This document shows, piece after piece, positions 44,922 to 54,300 of a stretch of DNA of 64,000 nt (position 1 is the first letter of the stretch; each line of letters starts with the position of its first letter). This stretch comes from Anastatus disparis. Lineage: Eukaryota > Arthropoda > Insecta > Hymenoptera > Eupelmidae. Position numbers and translations under genes: made by a program. The notes under the pieces were generated by a model. The model was not told the DNA's origin. It ran no database searches and was given only the letters and a program-made list of their open reading frames with translations. The stretch is from contig JAFFSR010000347.1 of NCBI GenBank assembly GCA_017163975.1, forward strand, positions 6,128,001 through 6,192,000. Reading direction: 5' to 3'.

Positions 44922-44923
44922 AA

Positions 44924-45687
44924 ATGGATGCGGATGCTTTTTACTTGATTCTTCCCAGTAACAGTAGTATGAAATACTTTTCAGATAACACAACATCTTG
45001 CTTTACTACACACTTATCGCATGAGATACGCTTACATGGTGATTGGAGTGTTGGATTGACTGAAATTCATATACCCAGTACTATTTTACACATTCAAGAA
45101 TCTGAAGCAAAGTTTGTCTTCTATATAGATAGTGAAGAACTTTCTCAAAATATTATGGATGTGGGAAACATAAAACAATCTGAATGTTCATTTCCCTCTG
45201 GAGTATATGAAAGTATTGGTGAATTGGCCCGAGCAATCAATAACCATGCTGGCGATATTAATAAGCATATAGTATTAAGCTTAGAAATGTTTTCGGATTT
45301 GAAAAAAAATTTTATGGCAAAAACGCTATCATTACTTTGAAAGCAAAGAAAAATAAGGACAGCACAATGGGAGTAGCGGTTATCGGTGATAGACCGGTAT
45401 GTTTAGCAAGAGCAATACCCGATCAATTCTACATTCACACAGATATATGCGGGCCTCACACAGTGGGAGATACTCAAGCTTCACTGTTACGTATAGTGAC
45501 ATTTAATAATACAAAGTATACATTTGGATCTAACATAGTGAAACAGTTTTCACCTATAAATTACATCCCTTTACTTAATAACACTTTCCAGAATATCATT
45601 TTAGATATAAGGGATCAACACGGTCGTCGTATACCATTTGAGTATGGGACGTTGACGGTCACGCTTTACTTCAAACGTAATCACTAA
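44924..45687 (+). pseudogene. Polinton A penton-like minor capsid protein
   Basis: MDADAFYLILPSNSSMKYF, then HLSHEIRLHGDWSVGLTEIH, a pattern shared by penton-like proteins of arthropod elements. A frameshift around 45320 splits it: the C-terminal part (45337-45687) has YIHTDICGPHTVGDTQASLL and an IILDIRDQHGRRIPFEYGTL end, the same terminal motif type as the Polinton B penton (V-I-DQ-G----F-G). Position between integrase and core gene supports the call. Confidence 0.75.
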
Positions 45688-45695
45688 TTTAAAAT

Positions 45696-46097
45696 ATGTC
45701 TCATTACACAGCTTATTATTCCGAGAAAATTGGCGGTGGCGGAATCCATCGGGTATTCAACGGTTCACATTACCAACGTGGACATGGTATAGGAAGTTTT
45801 CTAGGAGGTCTTTTTCGAAGAGTTTTATCTTATCTTACCACTGGAGCAAAAGCAGTCGGTAAAGAAGCTGTTCGCTCAGGTATGCATGTAATAGACGATG
45901 TCACCAATAATGGTACAAATTTCAAACAGTCTGTAAATACGAGAATGCATGAATCGGGTCAAAATCTCAAGAGAAAAGCAGTTAATAAAATCTCTAAAAT
46001 GATGAAGGGTTCTGGATATAAACTTCGTGTTACCAAGCGGAAGCGTCAGTTTCCCAAAAGACGCTCAACAGCTCGTACTAAAGTCAAAAGAAAATAA
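45696..46097 (+). CDS. Polinton A basic core / minor capsid protein
   Basis: Intact, 133 codons. Gly-rich start (GGGGIHRVF, YQRGHGIGSFLGGLFRRVLS), an amphipathic Ala/Val-rich helix (TTGAKAVGKEAVRSG), then a strongly basic tail (KRKRQFPKRRSTARTKVKRK). Charge and Gly-hydrophobic-basic layout resemble small DNA-condensing or membrane-active capsid proteins; adenovirus pVI/pX-type roles are an analogy. It is 9 bp from the penton stop and precedes the major capsid gene. Confidence 0.7.
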   Translation: MSHYTAYYSEKIGGGGIHRVFNGSHYQRGHGIGSFLGGLFRRVLSYLTTGAKAVGKEAVRSGMHVIDDVTNNGTNFKQSVNTRMHESGQNLKRKAVNKISKMMKGSGYKLRVTKRKRQFPKRRSTARTKVKRK

Positions 46098-46220
46098 AGT
46101 GATATAAAAAAGAAAAAAGGTGATATTCGAAAACGTTAAAGAGTTAGCAAAAAGAAAATACAAACTTTACGCAGTGTGACAGATATTTTTGGACCTAACT
46201 AGAAAAACAAGATAGCGTTC

Positions 46221-47538
46221 TTACGTGCAAACTCATACGAATGCATGAAATCAGAATTAAACTTATTTACGCTTCCACCAACTCAAACATCTTTAGAATC
46301 TTCACGATTTATTTAATATAAACCAGTGTCATCGCTTACCGATGATGGACCAATTGAATTTGTAATACCTGGAGATGAATATTATATCGATCTAGCACAC
46401 ACAATGCTAAATGTGCGTGTACAAATTATACCGAATATTCCCGCTAAGAATAGTAAAGTAGAACCTGTTAATAATTTTCTTCGTTCACTGTTTAATCAGA
46501 TTGATATATTCTTTAATCAAAAACTCGTCTCACCACCAAACAATGCTTACCCATACAGAGCCTATATCGAAACATTATTAAATTACTCAAGCGCTGCAAT
46601 GAATTCACATCTAACAACGTCTCTATGGTATCTCGATACTGTTAGAAAAATGGAAGATTTTCCAAACGTAGGGCGCGTTGATGGTGAAGCTAATCATGGA
46701 CTATTAAACCGATCATATTATACGGAAAATTCAAAAACAATAGATTTAATAGGTCATTTAAATTGTGACGTTTTCAATCAAAATAAATTTGTATTAAATT
46801 GTGTTGAACTAAGAGTACGACTTGTTCGAAATAAAGATACATTTTGTCTTATGGATGCTTCCGAAAATGATAATTTTAGTGTAAGTATAAAAGAAGCCTC
46901 TTTGATGATACGTCGTGTAAAAATTAGCCCAGGAATATTACTCGCCCATACCAATGCTTTAACGAAAGCCACCGCAAAATATCCTATTACACGAGTAAGC
47001 AAAATTATTTACCATGCACAAAGGTATACATGGTGATACTTTGGATAACATAATTTTAGGCCAGCTACCAAAAAGAATCATAATAGGATTCGTCGATAAC
47101 AGAGCGTTTAATGGGAATAAACAATTCAATCCATTCAACTTTCAACATTTTTCCATTAATTATCTTTCGCTCTACATTGACGGAGTACAAGTACCGAGTA
47201 AACCTCTACAACCAAAATTTACAGGCGATAATCCGCAGTTTGTTGAAGCTTATCACACTTTATTTTCAGGGACTGGTATACATTTTTCTAATGAGTCCCT
47301 ATGTCTCAGCCGAATAGATTATTCTAGAGGTTTTTGTTTGTTTGTATTTGATTTGACACACGATCTTTCTGCAAATTCTGCTTTACACTGGAATCTGATC
47401 AAACGTGATAGTGTAAGAGTAGAAGTGAAATTTGATCAGGCCTTGGAACAAACAATAAATTGCATCATTTACGCAGAATACGATAACGTTCTGGAAATAG
47501 ATTCAAGTCGTAATATTATAACGGCTTTTAATGCTTAA
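46221..47538 (+). pseudogene. Polinton A major capsid protein (double jelly-roll, F54H12.2-like)
   Basis: The family N-terminus is visible in frame from 46215-46230 (IAFLRANSYECMKSELNLF), but ATA stands where the start ATG is expected and a TAA (~46314) follows the block LPPTQTSLESSRFI. From 46326 the frame reads PVSSLTDDGPIEFVIPGDEY, YIDLAHTMLNVRVQI, then SYYTENSKTIDLIGHLNCDVF. A frame change near 47010 leads to LPKRIIIGFVDNRAF, LYIDGVQVPSKPLQP and NCIIYAEYDNVLEID, ending 47538. The order and motifs match the capsid proteins of arthropod and nematode Polintons. Start loss, stop and frameshift make it non-functional. Confidence 0.85.
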
Positions 47539-47576
47539 GCTAAAGGAGTGGAAGTAGAATCACAGTTAGGGTGATT

Positions 47577-47620
47577 AGTATAAAAGATCATTGATAGACT
47601 GCGTTGATCATCAGTCTCTT
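47577..47620 (+). promoter_or_regulatory. Core promoter of the exonuclease-fold-like gene (Polinton A)
   Basis: TAGTATAAAAGATC at 47577-47590 followed by GATCATCAGTCTC at 47606-47618; the same TATA/TCAGT architecture as in Polinton B. Confidence 0.65.
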
Positions 47621-47665
47621 TCTGGAGCCTTATTCTGTACAGTGAAAGTGGTCAAAAGTAAAGTC

Positions 47666-48061
47666 ATGGATTTCGTCATTGACATTCAAGGTCTAAAAGA
47701 CCGGAACAATAAATTTTTTCCAAAGGGAGTGGCAGTACTTAGTTTAAAAACTAGAGTTTTTTCCCATCGGATAGTAAAATTACCATATGATTTCTCCAAA
47801 TTGCCATCAGAAGTAAAACAGAGCAACGAATTTGTGATAAATCATCATCATGGTATTCAATGGATAGAAGGCGATGTTTCCATTGGTCAACTGTTACTCA
47901 ATTTATACAATATTGCAAAAGTAGCTGCAAAAATCTATACTAGAGGTTGCGAAAAAGCAACGTATCTAGAAGCAACCATGTCGCAAGAAATCAATCTAGG
48001 AATATACTCACCATCATTCAATGAACTCTTTACAAGATATCATAAGCCAATAAAATATTAA
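47666..48061 (+). CDS. Exonuclease-fold-like protein (Polinton A copy)
   Basis: The frame is open from 47591, but MDFVIDIQGLKDRNNKFFP at 47666 is the family-like start. Then SHRIVKLPYDFSKLP, INHHHGIQWIEGDVSIGQ and KIYTRGCEKATYLEATM, ending at residue 131. It parallels 37333-37824 (VDMQGF / HYHGLSW / KVLVMG--KKAWL) but lacks the terminal Cys/His block, so it is shortened or has lost its C-terminus. Same caveats on function: a degenerate RNase H/DEDD fold is inferred. Confidence 0.65.
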   Translation: MDFVIDIQGLKDRNNKFFPKGVAVLSLKTRVFSHRIVKLPYDFSKLPSEVKQSNEFVINHHHGIQWIEGDVSIGQLLLNLYNIAKVAAKIYTRGCEKATYLEATMSQEINLGIYSPSFNELFTRYHKPIKY

Positions 48062-48069
48062 GAAGAAGA

Positions 48070-48683
48070 AAAACGTTTATTTTCAAGAGAACTACATATT
48101 CAAAATTGAGTACGAAAATCCATCAAAACTTTATTTAGAGAATCACGATCTTTTATTTACGACATCATACCATACAAAAACCATAGTGCTCAAGGAGAGA
48201 GCAGTATTCCAACCACCAGTACATATTCAAGCAGTAGATGAGGAAGAGCAAAGTGAATCACCTAACAAAAAAAAGGAAATCTATGACCAAACGTCTTCAA
48301 CTTGTTTGCAAAAAGTGTCATTTGATGGTCTTAAGCTCGCAGTGCCTTGTATAGATGAGCATCCAATGCAATTGGAACGTCGTGCTGAAAAAGTCAATAG
48401 GGTTATCGACTAAATCCAAGAATACCTTAAGGAGCAGTTCAAGAAAGATAGTGAGGAAGATATAAGGTCATTTACATTGAAAACCTTTGCTAGTTTTAAT
48501 CGATATTATACTGTAAAAATTCACGAGGTAACAACATTTGTTTTAACAAAAATGGTTGACGATAAAGATTTAGATAAATCTACATTGGATATTGTAATTT
48601 TAGAAATTAATGCGTATACTTTACCATACATCTACAATGACTTGTATGCTTTAATGTATGAACCTTTATGTAAATTGTGATGT
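48070..48683 (+). pseudogene. Unrecognised last ORF region of Polinton A
   Basis: In one frame from ~48109, NPSKLYLENHDLLFTTSY leads into 48186-48413 (VFQPPVHIQAVDEEEQSES, LAVPCIDEHPMQLERR), a TAA at 48411, then a continuation QEYLKEQFKKDSEEDIR and, after another interruption, KTFASFNRYYTVKIHEVTTF to 48680. It could be one hydrophilic protein with two stops. I do not recognise it. It ends 42 bp before the right TIR. Confidence 0.4.
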
Positions 48684-48724
48684 AAATATAATAAAAAATG
48701 AACCTCTAGTTTTTACTTAGAATG

Positions 48725-49120
48725 TATCCATTGTGTGTGTGTGTGCGTGTGAGTGTGTGTGTGCGCACGTGTGTGTAAATACAAAGTTACCTCAAATGTT
48801 TATTTAAATAAATCATTATCTTATCTTAATTGTTTGTTTGGATAAATAAGTCATCATCGTATCTTAATTATTTGTTTAAATAAATAAGACATTTTCTTAA
48901 TTGATTGTTTATGTAATCAAAGTATTATCTTATCTTAATTGATTGTTTACGTAATCAAAGTGTTATCTTATCTTAATTGATTTTTTATGTAATCAAAGTG
49001 TTATCTTATCTTATTTGTTATGTAAACATCGATATCTTAATGGGTTGTTTATGTAAACATAGATAGGTATAGCAAGTGACGTCATTGTTTACGTCTCGCT
49101 ATACCTGTCTATATACTACT
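48725..49120. repeat. Right TIR of Polinton A
   Basis: Intact 396-bp inverted copy of the left TIR: interrupted GT run at 48734-48775, CCTCAAATGTTTATTTAAAT, three ~43-bp direct repeats with ATGTAATCAAAGTGTTATC, then the terminal hairpin pair TAGATAGGTATAGC (49059-49072) and GCTATACCTGTCTA (49099-49112), with TGACGTCA at 49077-49084. Confidence 0.92.
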
Positions 49121-49126
49121 TAGGAA

Positions 49127-50607
49127 GCCTTATTTCATTGAAACATTTCTGAAAGGTTTAATAAAATGTTTTATAAATATTTCAAATTTTGATCCACTTA
49201 TGACCGATATGAAATATTCCATAAAACTTTACAAACTCTTATATAAAAGATTTTAGTGAAATATTTAAACAATATTTCAAGTTGGCTTTGGGAGATCGAA
49301 GATCTTGCTTAGTAATATTGCTAAAATATTTATGAAATATTTTAGGAAGCCTTATTTAAAAGATTCCAAAAATATTTCATTGAAACATTTCTGAAGGGTT
49401 TAATAAAATGTTTTATAAATATTCCAGATTATGATCTACTTATGGTCGATGTGGAATATTACATAAAACGTTACAAAATCTTACATGAAAGATTTTAGTG
49501 AAATATTTAAACTATATTTCAAGTCGGCTTTAGGAGATCGAAAATCTTGCTGAGTAATATTGCTAAAATATTTATGAAATATTTTAGGAAGCCTTATTTG
49601 AAAGTTTCCAAAAATATTTCATTGAAACATTTCTGAAGGGTTTAATAAAATGTTTTATAAATATTTCAGATTATGATCTTCTTATGGTCGATGTGGAATA
49701 TTACATAAAACGTTACAAAATCTTACATGAAAGATTTTAGTGAAATATTTAAACTATATTTCAAGTCGGCTTTAGGAGATCGAAAATCTTGCTGAGTAAT
49801 ATTGCTAAAATATTTATGAAATATTTTAGGAAGCCTTATTTGAAAGTTTCCAAAAATATTTCATTGAAACATTTCTGAAGGGTTTAATAAAATGTTTTAT
49901 AAATATTTCAGATTATGATCTTCTTATGGTTGATGTGAAATATTACATAAAACGTTACAAAATCTTTCATGAAAGATTTTAGTGAAATATTTAAACTATA
50001 TTTCAAGTCGACTTTGGGAGATCGAAAATCTTGCTGAGTAATGTAGTTGTAATATTTACGAAATATTTCAGAAAGCCTTATTTGAAAGTTTTCAAAAATG
50101 TTTCATTGAAAGATTTCTGAAAGGTTTAATAAAATGTTTTATAAATATTTCAGATTATGATCTTCTTATGGTCGATGTGAAATATTACATAAAACGTTAC
50201 AAATTCTTTCATGAAAGATTTCAGTAAAATGTTTCAACAATATTGCAATATTGCTAAAATATTTATAAAATATTTTAGGAAGCCTCATTTGAAAGTTTCC
50301 AAAAATATTTCATTGAAATACTTCTGAAAAGTTTGATAAAATATTTCTTAAATATTTCAGATTCAGATCTATTTATGGCCGATGTGAAATATATAATGAA
50401 GCTCTACAAAATCTTTCATGAAAGATTTCAGTGGAATCTTTCAACAAAATTTTATGAAATACTTATGAAAGTTTTCATTGAAAGAAATAAAAAGTTCGTA
50501 GTAAATCTTGTTTTAAAATATTTATAAAATGTTTATGAAAGCTTCTACTGAAATTTTTTGATGAAATATTTAAAAATATTTCACCGAAATATTTCATGCT
50601 ATGTGGG
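49127..50607. repeat. Right part of the CCCACATAG element, tandem array
   Basis: Five to six head-to-tail units of ~240 bp sharing TTTGAAAGTTTCCAAAAATA, GATGTG(A/G)AATATTACATA and GGAGATCGAAAATCTTGCTG. Units between 49320 and 49990 are highly alike, outer ones more diverged. The array ends at the right TIR at 50607. Confidence 0.85.
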
Positions 50608-50609
50608 TA

Positions 50610-51216
50610 CGAAGTTTGTTCGTGCAAATGTTGATGCAGCTGTTAGGTCTTGAAGTAGGCTACCTCCTTGTCTACTTGTATGCCCAGTAGTACGAATAAC
50701 CGTTATGTTAAATTCATTTACCTACACAGCATCTTCATACATCAATGAATACAGTGATTTTTTCATGGATTTTCACTCGGGGCGTACTTTGTTAATTATA
50801 TCACGCTTATATAACAAGCTAATAACAGACGAGCGTTCAGGGTGGCTGAGTACACTGAGTACTCAATGAATGTGGTTTTTGCTACGCAAAAACACGTACT
50901 ACCATGTTTTACAGTATTAATGGACCTCAATTGACTGTTCACTTGTAGCGTTGGTAACAACAGCTGTTTAATTCAAAAATTCATTTATTATACAAATTTA
51001 TAGTTATTTAAATCAGCTATTATAAATACAAATTTATAATTTAAACTTTATTGTTGATTTACGATGGAATATTTTTATTGTTCTCTTACTAGAAAATTTT
51101 AACTATATTGTACACTATTTTGCAATATATATATATATTAAACTTTGTATACTACTGTAAATCGTTAAGGTCATGCGGGGCTTAACCCCACGACCTGAAA
51201 TAAATGTTTCAATCAA
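50610..51216 (+). pseudogene. LINE A ORF2, C-terminal part and 3' UTR
   Basis: Joined in frame to 4605 it continues TKFVRANVDAAVRS, a TGA, then SRLPPCLLVCPVVRITVML and NSFTYTASSYINE to the stop at 50867-50869, a usual ending for CR1/L2-like reverse transcriptases (R--S-T/V---NSF----S--WN). The 3' UTR follows with AATAAATG near 51200 and the tail. Confidence 0.82.
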
Positions 51217-51650
51217 TTAATCAATCTGTCTCTCTCTCTTTCTCTCTCATTCTCTCTCTCTCCCTCTCTTACCTAAGCTTGAATAAATATACATGCAGAC
51301 ACAACGACACTGTGCCGTTGAGCCTTCTATTGACTAATTTCTTTGTAAGCAGCCTAATAAAAAAATAATTCATTTGTGTTTTTAATAATTAGATAGTCCA
51401 TATTATATTCGCTGTACGTGTGTTAGATGCTTTTTATGCGTATAATTTCTGAGGGTAACATATTATTTGTTAATTTTTAGTACAATGTTTTCAAAATCGT
51501 TTTTCTTTTATAAAATTTTGTTTTTGTTCAATGTTTTTTTTAAATGTTATTGAAGTCGGTTTTTTTTTGTTAAAAATTTTTTTCTGTTAAACGATTTTTT
51601 TGAAACCAATATTATGTATTGTTTTAATGTACAATATTATTAGTATATTA
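51217..51650. repeat. R-family repeat, right part
   Basis: (TC)n, CTTACCTAAGCTTGAATAAA and CACTGTGCCGTTG, then a diverged half of the palindromic part (AATAATTAGATAGTCCATAT; TTGAAGTCGGTTTTTT). It continues the copy whose left part is at 160-435. Confidence 0.75.
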
Positions 51651-53440
51651 TGAGTACTCCACAGTTATAATTTTTTATCATAACATGATTGTTGCTATGT
51701 CAATTTTTCTAAAAATTACTATTCAATGATTTAAGAAAAAAGCAACAATAGCCTTCACAACTTTGCCGATTGCATGATTTAATTTTCAGAAATTCGTTTT
51801 ATAAAGTTTGTTTAAAATCATTGAACTAAAACATTTTAATTCCAAATTACTTAAAATGTGATTGAACTGTTCTACCACAGTCTCACTATAAAAAACTTCT
51901 TCCGAAGACTGTTGACTGTTTGAGGTAGATGAAATAGGTGTATTTTTCACTTTATCTAAAAATATTCTGTAACACGAAGGATATACTTTATCCTCTCTAG
52001 AAAAAGGAGTATTCGTTTACAAGCGCTTCAAAGACTTTGTTAGATCACCCATTTCTCTAAACGGATTTTCGGAGCAATCGTAAACAACTTTTTTGTGCTT
52101 TTCTTTCAAATCTTTGCACTTACATGGAGAGTGCTTCATTGTTGGGCCACCGATTTTGCTCAAATTTTGAGAATGTTTTTTGGATGCCGAAATATGAAGA
52201 AAGCCAAAATTTTAGAGGCCAACACTTAATATTTACCTAGTTACAGTCAATTAAACAAAATCACTAAAAAAGTTACTAGATTTTCGAAACGCTTACAGTT
52301 TCTCAGCATTATTAGCTAGAAGCTTAAACTTTTTTTAAATGAAAGCTAATCTAAAATCCTTTCAAATTGTAGTTATAGTATATCAAAATATTATTTTTTC
52401 CCCAAACTTAGAGTGTGATAAAGATTGGACCAGAATTTTCTGTTTAAAAAAATTAACAATAAATACTTGAATACATCAAGTCGTTAATGAGAATGCGAAA
52501 AGCGAATTGTCGCCACCTAGTGGTAGCATGTGTCAACTTCCTATAAACTAAATTTAAATCGTAGGCGCAAAATTTGAATTAAATAAAAAATTTTGATTTT
52601 CAAAGAAAAAAAATTTTTATTTTTATAAAATAACTTAAAATCATCATAACTTCGGTTCTAATTAATAAAAAAATTTGATCAGGAGTTTATTTTGAGGATT
52701 TTTGGTACATTAATAAATAAAAGCATAAACGCATTGTAAGAAGACTTACTAGTTGAAAAAATGGCATGATGCGCCATGGTATTATTGCTTTAAGGTGGAA
52801 AATATAAAAAAAGCATTTAAAAATCTGAAAAAAATGTAATTTAAAAGAATTAAGAAACGATTGATTCGTTTCTTCGATTAATTGTTATAAACAAAGTGGC
52901 TGTAATTTAAAAAAAAAAAGCTCATTTAGGCTCCTATTGCCCGTAGAGAGTTTTTTTTTCAAATTTTTGTTTCGAACACAGCTACCGTATTTTTTGGTTA
53001 CATTTTATATAGAGTATGTTTTTCTATCCCTCTTAACAACTTTATATATGTTTCATTAAGCCCCCAATTAATGTCTAAAAAAGCCTTTTTTGCTCTATTG
53101 ATTGGACTATTAACACTCCTTTAATAATTTAGATAAAGAATTTTCAATTGATTTCAGAGATTTTTTCCAAATTAATTCTTTAAACGTGGACAATCAAATC
53201 ATGCTCTAAATATTTTTAATTCTGTAATTCAGCATCTTTTAAATTATGTATAATGAAATTAATAAAAATTATTTATAATTTATTTAATATTATATTTTTG
53301 GAGAAGTTGCGCAATTAGTTGCGCAAAAAGTTGCGTCACTTTTGGCTTGATAAAGCGACACAAAAAGTGATATAAAAAGTGACGCGAAAAGTGACGCAAA
53401 ATATTGCATCATAAATTCCGCGATCATGTTCAGGAGGGTC
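51651..53440. other. Gene-poor AT-rich stretch with MITE half
   Basis: On the minus strand 52125-51810 a partly open stretch reads KHSPCKCKDLKEKHKK and REDKVYPSCYRIFLDK, with stops; unrecognised. 52122-~52470 is half of a GGAGAGT-family MITE. 52480-53290 shows no gene. 53300-53410 holds GTTGCGCAA and AAAAGTGACGC repeats. Confidence 0.45.
52122..52470. mobile_element. Half copy of the GGAGAGT-family hairpin MITE
   Basis: Similar over its length to one arm of 7943-8607 (ATTTTGCTC, TTACTAGATTTTCGAAACGC, AATATTATTTTTTCCCCAAA). It ends near the palindrome centre; the second arm is missing. Confidence 0.75.
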
Positions 53441-54300
53441 CCATTAACTACTTTGACCTCCCAGAGGCTCCCCTCTCCGCCTGTAAGTATTGACTGACAC
53501 GCTGCTTCGGCTCTGTCTTTTTGTGTTCTAATATTTTTTATTTCACTCTGCTGAGTGAATCTTTTTACAGAAAATCGTCCAGCTGGGGGTCCTCAAGGCT
53601 TGACTTGACTTGTTTGCATTTGTGCATCTGCATCTCTCGGACCCTGGACGTTATTCTGTCTTTGTGCATCGCTCTGCCCAGCATTGTCATTTTTTTGTTG
53701 TTTGTGCTGCTGTTGCTGATGGTTGAGGAATGGCTGGAGCATTGCTGGTTTGCTGTTTTGACTGTGAAGTGGAGTGTTGAGTGGTGGTGCAGTAGGGGGA
53801 TGCAATTGCATCTTCACGGTTTATGCATGTGTTACATATAGGTTATGCATATGCTACATAACCTACAATATTTTTGGCGCCAAATTAACTATCTCTTAGG
53901 TGAATCTTTCAAGTGCGTCATTAGTAGCACCATCTATGGGTTACCTAGTCTCCTGTATTATCTACTCTATGGATAAGTGACAGGTAATTACCATACTTAA
54001 GGCGCGTTTTCACCTGGCCTTTTGATTTCATATATTTGACGCGTGAATTTTAAACAGCTTATTATGCTGCTTTTTTACGATATTACTTATTTCTTTTATA
54101 TTCAATTCTAAATGTGATACACTTGGGCGGAGAGTTTCACAGACCAGTTTTTATCTTTATTTTTGTTTTGCTTTTATTATTATTTTTATCTCTCTGACGC
54201 TGCTCTTGTTACTATTTTTTATTCCTTTTTTATTATATCATAAGTTCTGCTTCGTGCTTAATTCCCTCACTTCTCTTGACATCTTAAACAGCTTAAACCA

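Larger units (their letters stand above)
19948..49126. mobile_element. Polinton A (Maverick), 29.2 kb with nested insertions
   Basis: TAGGAA at 19948-19953 is repeated at 49121-49126, the 6-bp duplication characteristic of Polintons. The element starts AGTA(MITE)GTATGTAGACAGGTATAGCG and ends with the complement ...CTATACCTGTCTATATACTACT, so it has 5'-AG and CT-3' termini. TIRs are ~396 bp: the right one is intact at 48725-49120, the left one is split at 20344/25391 by a TTAA MITE and a LOA LINE. Removing these, Polinton B and the R copy leaves roughly 12 kb. The gene block is 41848-48680, all on the plus strand: ATPase, two unknowns, integrase, penton, core, major capsid, exonuclease-fold-like, unknown. 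Confidence 0.9.
4608..50607. mobile_element. 46,000-bp insertion: AT-rich TIR element with CCCACATAG ends and TA target duplication
   Basis: Ends are CCCACATAGTATGAAATATT on the left and the complement CCCACATAGCATGAAATATT on the right, flanked by TA (4606-4607; 50608-50609). After removing the nested copia, hairpins and Polinton A, about 4.2 kb remains: 4608-5752, 14248-14638, 15351-16031, 19489-19953 and 49127-50607. That remainder is made of diverged repeats of ~220-250 bp built from motifs such as TTTCATGAAATATTT and GATATGAAATATTCCATAAA. It has no ORF, so it is a non-autonomous element; the TA duplication suggests a Tc1/mariner-type mover but does not prove it. Confidence 0.85.
436..51216 (+). 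mobile_element. LINE A: CR1/L2-like non-LTR retrotransposon split by a 46-kb insertion
   Basis: Two-ORF LINE with a zinc-finger/coiled-coil ORF1 and an endonuclease-reverse transcriptase ORF2. ORF2 stops being LINE sequence at 4607 and resumes at 50610 in the same frame when one TA of the flanking duplication is removed. The 3' end (~50870-51216) has a short hairpin around GGTCATGCGGGGC, an AATAAA signal and an AATCAATT-like tail. The 5' boundary is placed where the CT microsatellite ends and is approximate. The element is dead: stops occur in ORF1, and ORF2 has several frameshifts as well as the insertion. Confidence 0.8.

Noticed and set aside
51810..52125. A host gene exon (KHSPCKCKDL... 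on the minus strand)
   Set aside because: Interrupted by stops, not recognisable, bounded by repeats; mentioned only within the region description.
53593..53817. Minus-strand Gln/His-rich 74-codon frame
   Set aside because: Lies in the LINE B leader; opposite strand is equally open and no homologous pattern is recognised.
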